Assembly (NCBI GenBank): GCA_949502025.1
Contig: CATBCG010000052.1
Span: 1 to 45,069 of the forward strand
DNA length: 45,069 nucleotides
Direction: 5' to 3'
DNA from: MGBC131033 sp910585655
GTDB taxonomy: Bacteria > Bacillota > Clostridia > Lachnospirales > Lachnospiraceae
Part shown: positions 7,233 to 16,063 of the stretch, piece by piece
Position numbering within the stretch: position 1 is the stretch's first letter
Layout: each line of letters opens with the position of its first letter
The notes under the pieces: generated by a model
The model's database searches: none
The model's input: the letters and a program-made list of their open reading frames with translations, nothing else
What the model was told of the DNA's origin: nothing
Translations under genes and position numbers: made by a program

Positions 7233-9659
7233 ATGAGCATGAAGGTTAGCATTATTACACCGTTTCACAGGGGAGAGGCTTATCTGCGGGATTGTGCAGA
7301 AAGCCTGCGGGCGCAGGAGTTTCGGGACTTTGAGTGGATTTTGGTTTTGGATCAGGCAGAGGAGGATATCAGCGCCTTACTACAAGAATTCCGCGAATCG
7401 TTTCCGATTAAAGTAGTATACCTGGAACCTGGAGAATCACAGACCCTGGCAAACGGCTCTTCTAAAGTTGCGGCAAAAGGGCTTGGCACAGCGATCGCCC
7501 GAAACCGTGGGATAGAGGAGGCAGAAGGCGAGTATCTTTATTTCTTGGACAGTGACGACTATTTGTATGAAGAGGCTATCGGAACATTGGTGCAGGCTGC
7601 CGAGGAAGAGGACGCCCAGGTAACATATGGAAAAAAGGTTTGGACTTGGTATACAAGAGCAGGATTTCTTTCTACGTTCCGACAGTCCGAGGCAGGTGAT
7701 TCCGAGGGCGGCGAGGAGGAAGAGGACAGCGATAAAGGCGGCGCCGGAGACGAGGCAGAAGCGGAGGAGAGCAGCAACGGAGAGGAAACCGAGGAAAGCA
7801 GCGATGCGGCGGATGCAGCCGACGCAGACGCGCTCGATACGTTAGAATCCGTAGAAGAACAGCCGGAGCTAAGCCCGGAGGAGCAGCTAGAGCGCGCGAG
7901 ACGGCGGACTGCCAAGCGCCTGATCAGCAAGCGGAGAGGAATCCGTAATATTTCCATACTGCATATCCTGATTCGGCGGGATCTGATCGAACAGTATCAG
8001 ATTCGTTTTAACGAGCAGTTCCGTTATTATTCGGATTTGTCCTTTGTGGCAGAGATTGTAGAGCATGCCGTATCGTTCCGCCGGGAATACCATGCTTTAT
8101 ATATCAAACGAAAGCACGGAGATCCGATTCATTTTCCGTCTTTATCACAGGAAAAAAGCGGGCAGCGTTTCGATGAAATGATGGCTTCGTATGAACATGC
8201 CATTTCAAAGATTTCGGCGGAGGGGACGGTACGGGCAAGGATCGACCGTAAGCTAATCAACTATTATACCGGGTTTTTTGTTACCCGTATCCGCCGAAGC
8301 AGAAAGGATCATTGGCGCGGCGAGCGGTTTGAGCTGATGAAAAGACTGGTATCCGGGATGAGCCCGGACCGCTTTAAGCGGCTGAATCGTTATAAAAAGA
8401 AGTGTATTAAGGCGTTGTTGGCAGGAAACCGGGATAAGACGTATCGTCTGGTCAGCCGGAAGCTGGCAGTTAAAAAAATACGGCGGTTTATAAAAAAGCC
8501 GCAGGAAATTGCAAAGGCTTTATACATTCACTGGTTTTTAAAAATGCCGATCAAAGAAAACTGGGTACTGTGCGAATGTTTTTTTGCCAAGAGCTATGGG
8601 GATAATCCAAAGGGAATTTACGAGTATCTTTCTCAGGCATATCCGGGGAAATACCGTTTTATCTGGAGTCTCAATAAAAAAACGGAGGTGCCGTTTCCTC
8701 ATAAGCGGGTAAAGCGCTTTAGCATTCGGTATGCTTACTATGTAGCGCGGTGTAAATATTTTGTATTTAATACCAAGCAGCCAGGCTGGATGCGCAAGAG
8801 GAAAGATCAGGTATTTTTAGAGACGTGGCATGGGACTCCGCTAAAGAGGCTGGCGTTTGATATGGAGGATAATTTCAGCGCTGCTCCTGGCTACAAGGCG
8901 CATATTTACAAGCAGACCCGTTCCTGGAATTATCTGGTGGCGGCAAATTCGTTTTCCTCGGAGATTTTTAGAAGCTGCTTTTTATACAATGGAGAAATGT
9001 TAGAGTATGGCTATCCGAGAAACGATATCCTGCACCGACCGGATCGGGACGAACTGGCGCTTTCCATCCGAAAAAAGCTGGGTATTCCTACCGATAAAAA
9101 GACGATTTTATACGCGCCGACCTGGCGGGACGATGAATATTATGCGGCAGGGCAGTACAAGTTTACGCTGAAGCTGGATCTGCCAAAGCTCAAAGAAGCG
9201 CTTTCAGATGACTATGTGATTTTGCTGCGGACGCATTATTATATTGCGGACAAGCTGGATGTGACGGGAATGGAGGGCTTTGCCTACAATTTAAGCAAAT
9301 ACGACGATATTGCAGATATTTATTTGATATCGGATATCTGTATTACAGATTATTCCTCCGTCTTTTTTGACTATGCAAACCTTCGGCGTCCGTTGCTGTT
9401 TTATACCTATGATTTGGAAAAATATCGTGGAATGCTGCGGGGCTTTTATATTGATATGGAAGCGACCGTACCGGGACCGCTTTTGTTTACGACAGAAGAG
9501 GTAATAGAGGCAATCGAGCATATAGAAGAGATCAACAGCCGTTACCAGGAGCGTTATGATGCCTTTTATGAGCGGTTCTGCGGCTGGGAGGACGGACATG
9601 CTTCCGAAAACATTGCCCGGAAAGTATTCGGTCTACCCGGTGGAACACAAGCAGACTGA
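7233..9659 (+). CDS. Bifunctional glycosyltransferase family 2 / TagF-like glycerophosphotransferase (copy 1)
   Basis: 808 aa. N-terminal GT-A fold (about 1-150), starting KVSIITPFHRG and carrying the metal-binding DSDD at 106-109. An acidic Glu/Asp/Ser/Ala linker follows (about 152-220), then a basic helical region. The C-terminal CDP-glycerol:glycerophosphotransferase domain (about 440-800) has ETWHGTPLKRL (about 530), APTWRDDEY (about 627), TDYSSVFFDY (about 704) and PGPLLFTTEE. Its expected job is to add a sugar and glycerol-phosphate units to a surface polymer at the cytoplasmic membrane face. The second ATG at 7239 is an equally possible start. A near-paralogue lies at 10538-12847, on the other side of the TagG-like permease. 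The acidic linker is unlike that of the paralogue in length and sequence. Confidence 0.9.
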   Translation: MSMKVSIITPFHRGEAYLRDCAESLRAQEFRDFEWILVLDQAEEDISALLQEFRESFPIKVVYLEPGESQTLANGSSKVAAKGLGTAIARNRGIEEAEGEYLYFLDSDDYLYEEAIGTLVQAAEEEDAQVTYGKKVWTWYTRAGFLSTFRQSEAGDSEGGEEEEDSDKGGAGDEAEAEESSNGEETEESSDAADAADADALDTLESVEEQPELSPEEQLERARRRTAKRLISKRRGIRNISILHILIRRDLIEQYQIRFNEQFRYYSDLSFVAEIVEHAVSFRREYHALYIKRKHGDPIHFPSLSQEKSGQRFDEMMASYEHAISKISAEGTVRARIDRKLINYYTGFFVTRIRRSRKDHWRGERFELMKRLVSGMSPDRFKRLNRYKKKCIKALLAGNRDKTYRLVSRKLAVKKIRRFIKKPQEIAKALYIHWFLKMPIKENWVLCECFFAKSYGDNPKGIYEYLSQAYPGKYRFIWSLNKKTEVPFPHKRVKRFSIRYAYYVARCKYFVFNTKQPGWMRKRKDQVFLETWHGTPLKRLAFDMEDNFSAAPGYKAHIYKQTRSWNYLVAANSFSSEIFRSCFLYNGEMLEYGYPRNDILHRPDRDELALSIRKKLGIPTDKKTILYAPTWRDDEYYAAGQYKFTLKLDLPKLKEALSDDYVILLRTHYYIADKLDVTGMEGFAYNLSKYDDIADIYLISDICITDYSSVFFDYANLRRPLLFYTYDLEKYRGMLRGFYIDMEATVPGPLLFTTEEVIEAIEHIEEINSRYQERYDAFYERFCGWEDGHASENIARKVFGLPGGTQAD

Positions 9660-9693
9660 CTCGGTTCCAAACTGAGCTAAGGAGAAAATAGTT

Positions 9694-10467
9694 ATGAGAC
9701 AGGTTAAAAATCTGATGAAATACCGCTTCCTGTTGTTAGAGCTGGTAAAAAAGGATATCAAGCTGAAATACCGGCGTTCTTATCTGGGGATTTTTTGGAC
9801 GCTGTTAGAGCCGTTATTGACAATGGTAGTCTTGACCATTGTCTTTTCCGGGCTTTATGGAAAGGCAGATCATACCTTTCCGGTCTATATCCTGACCGGG
9901 CGTTTGCTGTATACCTTTTTTGCCAACTCCACCAAAGCGGCGACAAAATCTATCCGAAGCAACGCGGCGATGATCAAAAAGGTCTATGTGCCGAAATACA
10001 TCTATCCGGTGGCGACCACTTTGTCAAATTATGTGATTTTTCTGATATCGCTGTTGGTACTGGTGGTAGTCAGCTTGATATTAGGCGTTTATCCGACGTT
10101 TTACATCCTTGAGGCGGTAGTTCCGCTCACGATTATTTTGGTGATGACGGTAGGGGTAGGCTTATGTCTTTCTACGATGGCAGTTTTTTTCCGGGACATG
10201 GAATATCTGTGGGGAGTCATCCTTACGTTAGTGATGTATTGTTCCGCGATCTTCTACGAGCCGGATCGGGTGCTGCGGCAGGGCTATGGCTGGATTTTGG
10301 ATTTGAACCCTTTATATGCGGTGATCGTCAATTTCCGGAATGCTGTATTTGGGAATCCTTTAGAGACCTTTTCCCTGTATTATTCAGCCGGGTTTGCGCT
10401 TGCGACTCTGCTGTTAGGGGTATTTTTGTTTTACCGGAAACAGGATAAATTTATTTTGAATATTTAG
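9694..10467 (+). CDS. tagG: ABC-2 polysaccharide/teichoic acid export permease (TagG-like)
   Basis: 257 aa with six predicted membrane segments. The N-terminal amphipathic part and the motif DIKLKYRRSYLGIFWTLLEP (about residues 21-40) are typical of TagG/Wzm permeases, which export undecaprenyl-linked polymers. The partner ATPase is the TagH-like protein at 12844-13581, separated by the second GT2/TagF gene. AAGGAG precedes the ATG. Whether the substrate is a teichoic acid or another glycerophosphate polymer cannot be decided from the permease alone. Confidence 0.92.
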   Translation: MRQVKNLMKYRFLLLELVKKDIKLKYRRSYLGIFWTLLEPLLTMVVLTIVFSGLYGKADHTFPVYILTGRLLYTFFANSTKAATKSIRSNAAMIKKVYVPKYIYPVATTLSNYVIFLISLLVLVVVSLILGVYPTFYILEAVVPLTIILVMTVGVGLCLSTMAVFFRDMEYLWGVILTLVMYCSAIFYEPDRVLRQGYGWILDLNPLYAVIVNFRNAVFGNPLETFSLYYSAGFALATLLLGVFLFYRKQDKFILNI

Positions 10468-10537
10468 TGCTTGACTGCCGGTAGAGAGGTTGGTAAAAAG
10501 CCGGTGCAAGATTGTAAAAGGAATGAGGAAGATACAG

Positions 10538-12847
10538 ATGAAGGTAAGTATTATCACACCTTTTCATAAAGGAAAAGCTTGTCTGCGGGACTGCGCGGAG
10601 AGCATCCGGGAACAGGAATTCCAGGATTTGGAGTGGATTTTAGTATTGGATCAGCCGGAAGAAGAGGTAGAAGGGATCGTAGAGGAATTCCAAAAGGAGT
10701 TCCCGATCCAGGTTCTGCGTTTGGAGCCTTCGGCAAAGCCAGGCGTATCCCAGCCGGAAGAGGACGAAGATGATCGCTGTGGAGTTGCCGCAGCCAGAAA
10801 CCGCGGCTTGGAGGCGGCAAGAGGCGAATATGTGTATTTTCTGGACAGCGACGACTATTTTTATGAAAATACGTTAGGGCAGATGCTGCAGACTGCCAGG
10901 AAGGATACGGAGATTATCTACGGTAAAAAGACCGGATCCTGGCATGCTAGGGCAGGTTTTCTTAGTATGCTCTTAGAACAGCAGCAGGCGGAAGAGGAGA
11001 ACGAAAAGGAAGGCGACGAAGACGGAGACGGCTATGAGGATATGGCGCAGGACGAAGCGGCAAATGAAGCGGCGGAAATGGCGGCTGTCGGAGAGACCAA
11101 TCTGGAAAAATGGCTGGCTGGTAAGGCGCTTATTACAAAGCAGAAGGGAATTCGTAATGTTTCCGTGCTGCATATCTTGATCCGCCGGGAGTTCCTAAAC
11201 CAGTATCAGATTCGTTTTCCGGAGCAGCTCCGTTATTATCCGGATCTGTCTTTTGTGGCAGAAACGATAGAACATGCAAAGACATTTGAGTTCGTGCCGG
11301 ACGCCGTATACGTCAAACGTAAACACAGCGATCCGCTCCATTTTCCGGCTCTTTCCCAGGAAAAGAGTGAAAACCGCTTTGAGGAAATGGTATCTGCCTA
11401 TGAATATGCGGTTTCCAAAGTGTCGGCAGAAGGCAGCGTGCGCGGCAGGCTTGACGGGAAGCTGATCAATTATTATACCAGTTATTTTATGAAAAAGTTC
11501 CGCCGGAGCGAGCATGAGTTCTGGAGGACGGAGCGCTTCGATCGGATGAGGAAGGCTGTCTCTGGTATTTCGCCTGCTCAGATAAAGCGATTGGACGGTT
11601 ATAAGAAAAAGTGTATTCGTGCGTTACTGGCAGGCAGTCGGAAAAAGACTTATTGGCTGGTCAGCCGGAAGCTGGGCGTTAAAAAGATTGCACGCTTTAT
11701 AAAAAAGCCAAGGGAATTTGCCAAGACGCTCTATATTCATTGGTTTTTAAAGCGTCCGATGAAGGAAAACTGGGTGATGTGCGAAAGCTTTTTAGGCAAG
11801 AATTATGCGGACAGCCCGAAATATATATACGAATATCTACAGAAAAATTATCCTGGGCGCTTCCGTTTTATTTGGGTGATCAATCAAAAAAGTAAGATTC
11901 CTTATAAGCATACAAAGGTAAAGCGTTTTGGACTGCGGTATTTTTATTATCTGGGAAGATGTAAATATTTTGTATTCAATATGCGTCAGCCGGTATGGAT
12001 GAGAAAACGGCAGGGCAGTGTATTTTTGGAGACGTGGCATGGGACTCCGTTAAAGCGGCTGGTATTTGATATGGAAGAAGTGTATAGCGCAACGCCGCTT
12101 TATAAATACGAGGTATACCGTCAGACCAGAGACTGGGATTATCTGATTGCTGCCAACCAATTTTCTTCTGATGTATTTAAAAGCTGTTTCCTGTATGATA
12201 AAAAAATGCTGGAGTACGGATATCCGCGCAACGACATCCTGCATGCGCCGGACAGAGAAGAAAAGGCGGCGGCAATTCGCAAAAAGATCGGTATCCCGGA
12301 GGGGAAAAAGACGATTTTGTATGCACCGACCTGGCGGGACGACGAATATTATGGAAAGGGACAGTATAAGTTTACGCTGAAGCTGGATTTGGGGCAGATG
12401 CGCCGCGCCTTGGGCGAAGAATATGTGATTTTGCTGCGTACGCATTATTTTATTGCGGATTCTCTTGACGTGACAGGCGTGGAGGATTTTGCCTTTAATT
12501 TAAGCAAATACGATGATATTGCGGATATTTACCTGATATCGGATATCTGCATTACGGATTATTCCTCGGTTTTCTTTGATTATGCCAATTTAAAACGCCC
12601 GATTTTGTTTTATACATATGACCTGGAAAAATACAGGGATATGTTAAGGGGCTTTTATATTGATATGGAACGGGAGGTTCCGGGGCCGCTGCTGTTTACG
12701 ACCGAAGAGGTCATAGAGGCGATCAAACGAATCGATGCGATTAGCCTTCAGTACCAGGAACGCTATGAGACATTTTATGAGCGATTCTGCGGATGGGAAG
12801 ACGGGCATGCTTCGGAAAATATTGCCAAAGAGGTATTTCAGTTATGA
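10538..12847 (+). CDS. Bifunctional glycosyltransferase family 2 / TagF-like glycerophosphotransferase (copy 2)
   Basis: 769 aa. Same architecture as the protein at 7233-9659: GT2 domain with DSDD at about 103-106, an acidic Glu/Asp/Ala insert (about 146-188), then the TagF-type domain with ETWHGTPLKRL, APTWRDDEY and TDYSSVFFDY. I chose the ATG at 10538 because the protein then begins MKVSIITPFHKG like its paralogue and has GAGGAAG upstream; in-frame starts at 10490 and 10523 would add a non-homologous head. The C-terminal halves of the two copies are nearly identical in places, while the linkers differ strongly. This indicates duplication and divergence, perhaps towards different acceptors. 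Its stop overlaps the start of tagH (ATGA). Confidence 0.9.
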   Translation: MKVSIITPFHKGKACLRDCAESIREQEFQDLEWILVLDQPEEEVEGIVEEFQKEFPIQVLRLEPSAKPGVSQPEEDEDDRCGVAAARNRGLEAARGEYVYFLDSDDYFYENTLGQMLQTARKDTEIIYGKKTGSWHARAGFLSMLLEQQQAEEENEKEGDEDGDGYEDMAQDEAANEAAEMAAVGETNLEKWLAGKALITKQKGIRNVSVLHILIRREFLNQYQIRFPEQLRYYPDLSFVAETIEHAKTFEFVPDAVYVKRKHSDPLHFPALSQEKSENRFEEMVSAYEYAVSKVSAEGSVRGRLDGKLINYYTSYFMKKFRRSEHEFWRTERFDRMRKAVSGISPAQIKRLDGYKKKCIRALLAGSRKKTYWLVSRKLGVKKIARFIKKPREFAKTLYIHWFLKRPMKENWVMCESFLGKNYADSPKYIYEYLQKNYPGRFRFIWVINQKSKIPYKHTKVKRFGLRYFYYLGRCKYFVFNMRQPVWMRKRQGSVFLETWHGTPLKRLVFDMEEVYSATPLYKYEVYRQTRDWDYLIAANQFSSDVFKSCFLYDKKMLEYGYPRNDILHAPDREEKAAAIRKKIGIPEGKKTILYAPTWRDDEYYGKGQYKFTLKLDLGQMRRALGEEYVILLRTHYFIADSLDVTGVEDFAFNLSKYDDIADIYLISDICITDYSSVFFDYANLKRPILFYTYDLEKYRDMLRGFYIDMEREVPGPLLFTTEEVIEAIKRIDAISLQYQERYETFYERFCGWEDGHASENIAKEVFQL

Positions 12848-13581
12848 GTAAGACAGTTTTGAAGGTAGATCAGGTAGGGATGAAGTTTAACCTGAATTCG
12901 GAGAAGGTGGACGATCTCAAAGACTATATTATCAAATTCCTCAAGCATCAACTGATGTATAAGGAGTTTTGGGCATTAAAGGAGATTTCTTTTGAAGTAC
13001 AGGAGGGAGATCGCGTCGGTATCCTTGGCTTAAACGGCGCAGGGAAAAGTACGCTCTTAAAGGTAGTGGCAGGCGTATTAAAGCCGACGGAGGGCTCTGT
13101 GGAGATAAAGGGAAGCATTGTCCCGCTGCTAGAGTTGGGGGCAGGCTTTGACAAGCAGTATACCGGAAAGGAAAATATTTTCTTATACGGGGCGATGCTT
13201 GGGCATTCCAAGGAATTTATCCGGGAAAAATATGAGGAGATTATAGAGTTTTCCGAATTGGGAGATTTTATCGACGTTCCGGTGAAGAATTACTCCTCCG
13301 GGATGAAGTCCCGGCTGGGCTTTTCTATCGCTACGGTGGTCGAACCGGATATTCTGATTTTGGATGAGGTACTTTCTGTAGGGGATGCCAAGTTCCGCAA
13401 AAAAAGCGAAAAGAAAATCATGTCGATGATTGAAAAAAACGTTACGGTATTGTTTGTCTCTCATTCCTTAGAACAAGTACGGCGTGTCTGTAACAAGGCA
13501 ATTTTATTAGAAAAAGGGCATATCATCGCACAGGGCGAAATCGAAGAGGTAGCGGCGGTTTATGAATCAAAGCTATTGTAA
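12844..13581 (+). CDS. tagH: ABC transporter ATPase (TagH-like)
   Basis: 245 aa. Energises polymer export with the TagG-like permease. Walker A GLNGAGKST is at 62-70, the signature YSSGMKSRL near 151-159 and Walker B ILILDEV near 173-179. The motif LLELGAGFD downstream of Walker A is characteristic of polysaccharide/teichoic acid exporters. It lacks the C-terminal extension of Bacillus TagH and resembles the shorter Wzt/RfbB type. ATG at 12844 overlaps the preceding stop by four bases; an earlier in-frame start inside the upstream gene has no ribosome binding site. Confidence 0.93.
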   Translation: MSKTVLKVDQVGMKFNLNSEKVDDLKDYIIKFLKHQLMYKEFWALKEISFEVQEGDRVGILGLNGAGKSTLLKVVAGVLKPTEGSVEIKGSIVPLLELGAGFDKQYTGKENIFLYGAMLGHSKEFIREKYEEIIEFSELGDFIDVPVKNYSSGMKSRLGFSIATVVEPDILILDEVLSVGDAKFRKKSEKKIMSMIEKNVTVLFVSHSLEQVRRVCNKAILLEKGHIIAQGEIEEVAAVYESKLL

Positions 13582-13611
13582 AACAAAGGATTATAAAATG
13601 GAGGTAAGACG

Positions 13612-14007
13612 ATGAAAAAAGTAATTACGTATGGGACATTTGATTTGCTGCATGCAGGGCATATCCATCTGCTGCGTCGGGCAAAAGCACTGGGCGATTA
13701 TCTGCTGGTCGTGCTTTCCACCGATGAATTTAACGCGCAGAAGCATAAACAGGCGTACCATTCCTATGAGGATCGGAAGTTGATTTTAGAAGCGATCAAA
13801 TACGTAGACGAGGTGATCCCGGAGCTGACCTGGGAGCAGAAGATAAAGGATGTCGTAGACAATCAGATCGATGTATTTGTAATGGGGAACGACTGGGAAG
13901 GAAAGTTTGACTTTTTAAAGGATTACTGTGAAGTCGTGTACCTGCCGAGGACGGAAGGAATTTCCACGACCAAAATCAAGCATGATTTGAATATGGGGCA
14001 GTCCTGA
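13612..14007 (+). CDS. tagD: Glycerol-3-phosphate cytidylyltransferase
   Basis: 131 aa, the usual TagD length. Makes CDP-glycerol from CTP and glycerol-3-phosphate. The nucleotidyltransferase HxGH motif is at 14-17 (TYGTFDLLHAGH), and RTEGISTT near residue 113 matches the family's second signature. It supplies the donor for the four TagF/TagB-type enzymes around it. GGAGG lies 7 nt upstream of the ATG. Its stop overlaps the next start by one base (TGATG), so it is co-translated with the HAD phosphatase. Confidence 0.95.
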   Translation: MKKVITYGTFDLLHAGHIHLLRRAKALGDYLLVVLSTDEFNAQKHKQAYHSYEDRKLILEAIKYVDEVIPELTWEQKIKDVVDNQIDVFVMGNDWEGKFDFLKDYCEVVYLPRTEGISTTKIKHDLNMGQS

Positions 14008-14816
14008 TGGAACGGCTGACAGGTTCCCTACGGCATAAAAAGTTGTTTTTGTTAGATATCGACGGAACGATATCCTTTGACGCAACGCCGATTAAGGGAA
14101 CGTTGGATTTTATGGCAGAGGTCAGAGCGCAGGGCGGGAAATATATTTTTATCACCAATAATTCGACCAAAGGCATAGCGGATTATGTGATCAAATTTAC
14201 CAAAATGGGCATTGAGGTAGAGGAAAGTAATTTTTTAACTGCTTCCTATGCGACGGCGCTCTATTTAAAAGAAAAGTATCAAGATGCTCTGCTGCATGTG
14301 GCAGGGACTGCTTCGTTTCGCCGGGAACTGGAAAGCTTTGGTCTGCGGATCACCGAAGGGATGGAAGAGGAAATCCGGGCAGTGGTAGTGGGCTTTGACA
14401 ATGAGCTGACGTATGAAAAGGTAACGCGGGTTTGCGAGCTTTTGCAGACACGGCAGGTAGATTACCTGGCGACGAATCCGGATTTGGCTTGCCCGGTCGG
14501 CTTTGGCTATATTCCGGACTGCGGAGCCATCTGCGGGCTGATCGGTCAGGCAGTGGGACGGGAACCGCTTTACATCGGCAAGCCAAATCGGATTATGGTT
14601 GATTTGGCTTTGGAGAGAACCGGATATCATCCGGAGGAAACGTTGGTGATTGGGGACAGACTTTATACGGATATTGCCTGCGGGATCCATGCCGGAGTAG
14701 AAACTGCCCTGGTCTTTACCGGCGAGGCAAAGCAGGAGGATTTGGCAACTACGGATTATCCGCCGGATTATTATTGCGAGAGCATTCAGGATCTGTGGGA
14801 AGCGCTGAGGAGGTAG
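14007..14816 (+). CDS. HAD-superfamily IIA phosphatase (NagD/phosphoglycolate phosphatase-like)
   Basis: 269 aa. Motif I LFLLDIDGTI (nucleophile Asp near residue 17), motif II FITNNSTK, and the C-terminal IGDRLYTDIACG metal-binding motif define a HAD-IIA hydrolase of the NagD/p-nitrophenylphosphatase group. The cap region between about residues 80 and 190 is of the C2 type. Its place between tagD and a glycerophosphotransferase, with a one-base overlap to tagD, suggests it handles a small phosphorylated metabolite of the glycerophosphate pathway, or detoxifies a by-product. The substrate is not evident from sequence. Confidence 0.88.
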   Translation: MERLTGSLRHKKLFLLDIDGTISFDATPIKGTLDFMAEVRAQGGKYIFITNNSTKGIADYVIKFTKMGIEVEESNFLTASYATALYLKEKYQDALLHVAGTASFRRELESFGLRITEGMEEEIRAVVVGFDNELTYEKVTRVCELLQTRQVDYLATNPDLACPVGFGYIPDCGAICGLIGQAVGREPLYIGKPNRIMVDLALERTGYHPEETLVIGDRLYTDIACGIHAGVETALVFTGEAKQEDLATTDYPPDYYCESIQDLWEALRR

Positions 14817-14821
14817 CAGAA

Positions 14822-16063
14822 ATGGGACTTTTAGGGCGTTTCAAGCAAATGGCAAAGGGTGCAGTAAAAACGTTGATGGTAGGCGGATACCGGGTGATGC
14901 TGCCGATTCTTCCGGTACAGAAGAATATGGTGATATTTGACAGCAGCATCGGGTTAAATTATACCGGCAATCCGCGGGCGGTTTATGAACGAATGGTAGA
15001 ACGCGGTCTGGATCAAAAGTTTCGCTGTATCTGGCTGTTTCAAAAAGGAAAAGCGCCAGAGCATCTTCCTGGTACAGCCAAGGTAGTACGTTACGGGCGT
15101 TTCCTTCATCTGTATTATATGTCGGTGGCTGCCGTCTGGATTTTTGATACCAGGCAGCCGAAATTTATCCGTAAAAAGAAAAACCAGCTCTATATTCAGA
15201 CCTGGCACGGGACGCCGTTAAAAAAACTGGCGTTGGATATGGATTCCGTTCATATGTCAAGCAGCCATGATATTTTACAGTATCACCGGGAATTTACAGA
15301 TAATACCAAAACCTGGGATTACCTGATTGCCCAAAATGTATTTTCGGCGGAGATTTTTCCGCGTTGTTTTGATTTTCATAAAAAAATGCTTTGTATCGGC
15401 TATCCACGAAACGATGTGTTGTTTGCCAAAAACAATCCCCGGGAAATAAAACGGCTCCGGCAGGAGTTAGGGCTTCCGGCAGGGACAAAAAAGGTTCTTT
15501 TGTATGCGCCGACCTGGCGGGACGATGAATACGATCCGGACGGAGTTTACCAGTTCCATCCGGCTCTTGATTTTACCAAGCTAAAAGAGGCTTTGTGTGA
15601 GGAATATGTAATAGCGGTAAAATATCATTATCTGGTGGGCGATCGTATTGACTGGAGCGGTATGGAGGGGTTTGTCTATCCGTTTAACGCGCAGGCGGAA
15701 ATCAGCAGTCTTTATCTGGTGGCAGACGCTCTGATCACGGATTACTCTTCGGTTATGTTTGACTATAGTCTGCTGCATAGACCGTTGTATTTTTATACTT
15801 ATGATCTGGAAAAGTACCGGGATGAGCTAAGGGGCTTTTATTTTGATTTTTTAGAGGAGGCGCCAGGACCGATTTCTCTGACGACAGAAGAATTGATCGG
15901 AGATATCAAACGGTATGGAACCAAGATCGGAGGAGAATTTATAAAAAAGGCAGAGGCGTTTTATAAAACGTTTCATACCTATGAGAAGGGAACCGCTTCG
16001 GATCAGGTCATAGAGGAAATAGAAAGCTGGCGGAATACAAAGGGAAAAAAGAAGGACAGGTGA
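14822..16063 (+). CDS. CDP-glycerol glycerophosphotransferase (TagB/TagF family)
   Basis: 413 aa. Membrane-associated enzyme that moves glycerol phosphate from CDP-glycerol to a lipid-linked acceptor. It consists of a short basic N-terminal part and the Glyphos_transf domain with QTWHGTPLKKL (about 124), YAPTWRDDEY (about 224) and TDYSSVMFDY (about 303), then PLYFYTYDLEKYRDELRGF. It lacks the GT2 half found in the two larger paralogues. The ATG at 14822 is set by GAGGAGGT (14807-14814), which lies in the end of the HAD gene. A TagB-like priming role or a TagF-like polymerising role cannot be told apart here. Confidence 0.9.
   Translation: MGLLGRFKQMAKGAVKTLMVGGYRVMLPILPVQKNMVIFDSSIGLNYTGNPRAVYERMVERGLDQKFRCIWLFQKGKAPEHLPGTAKVVRYGRFLHLYYMSVAAVWIFDTRQPKFIRKKKNQLYIQTWHGTPLKKLALDMDSVHMSSSHDILQYHREFTDNTKTWDYLIAQNVFSAEIFPRCFDFHKKMLCIGYPRNDVLFAKNNPREIKRLRQELGLPAGTKKVLLYAPTWRDDEYDPDGVYQFHPALDFTKLKEALCEEYVIAVKYHYLVGDRIDWSGMEGFVYPFNAQAEISSLYLVADALITDYSSVMFDYSLLHRPLYFYTYDLEKYRDELRGFYFDFLEEAPGPISLTTEELIGDIKRYGTKIGGEFIKKAEAFYKTFHTYEKGTASDQVIEEIESWRNTKGKKKDR

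Noticed and set aside
7559..7957. Minus-strand Ser-rich frame inside the first GT2-TagF gene
   Set aside because: It is the mirror of the acidic linker codons; the plus-strand domains on both sides show which strand is coding.
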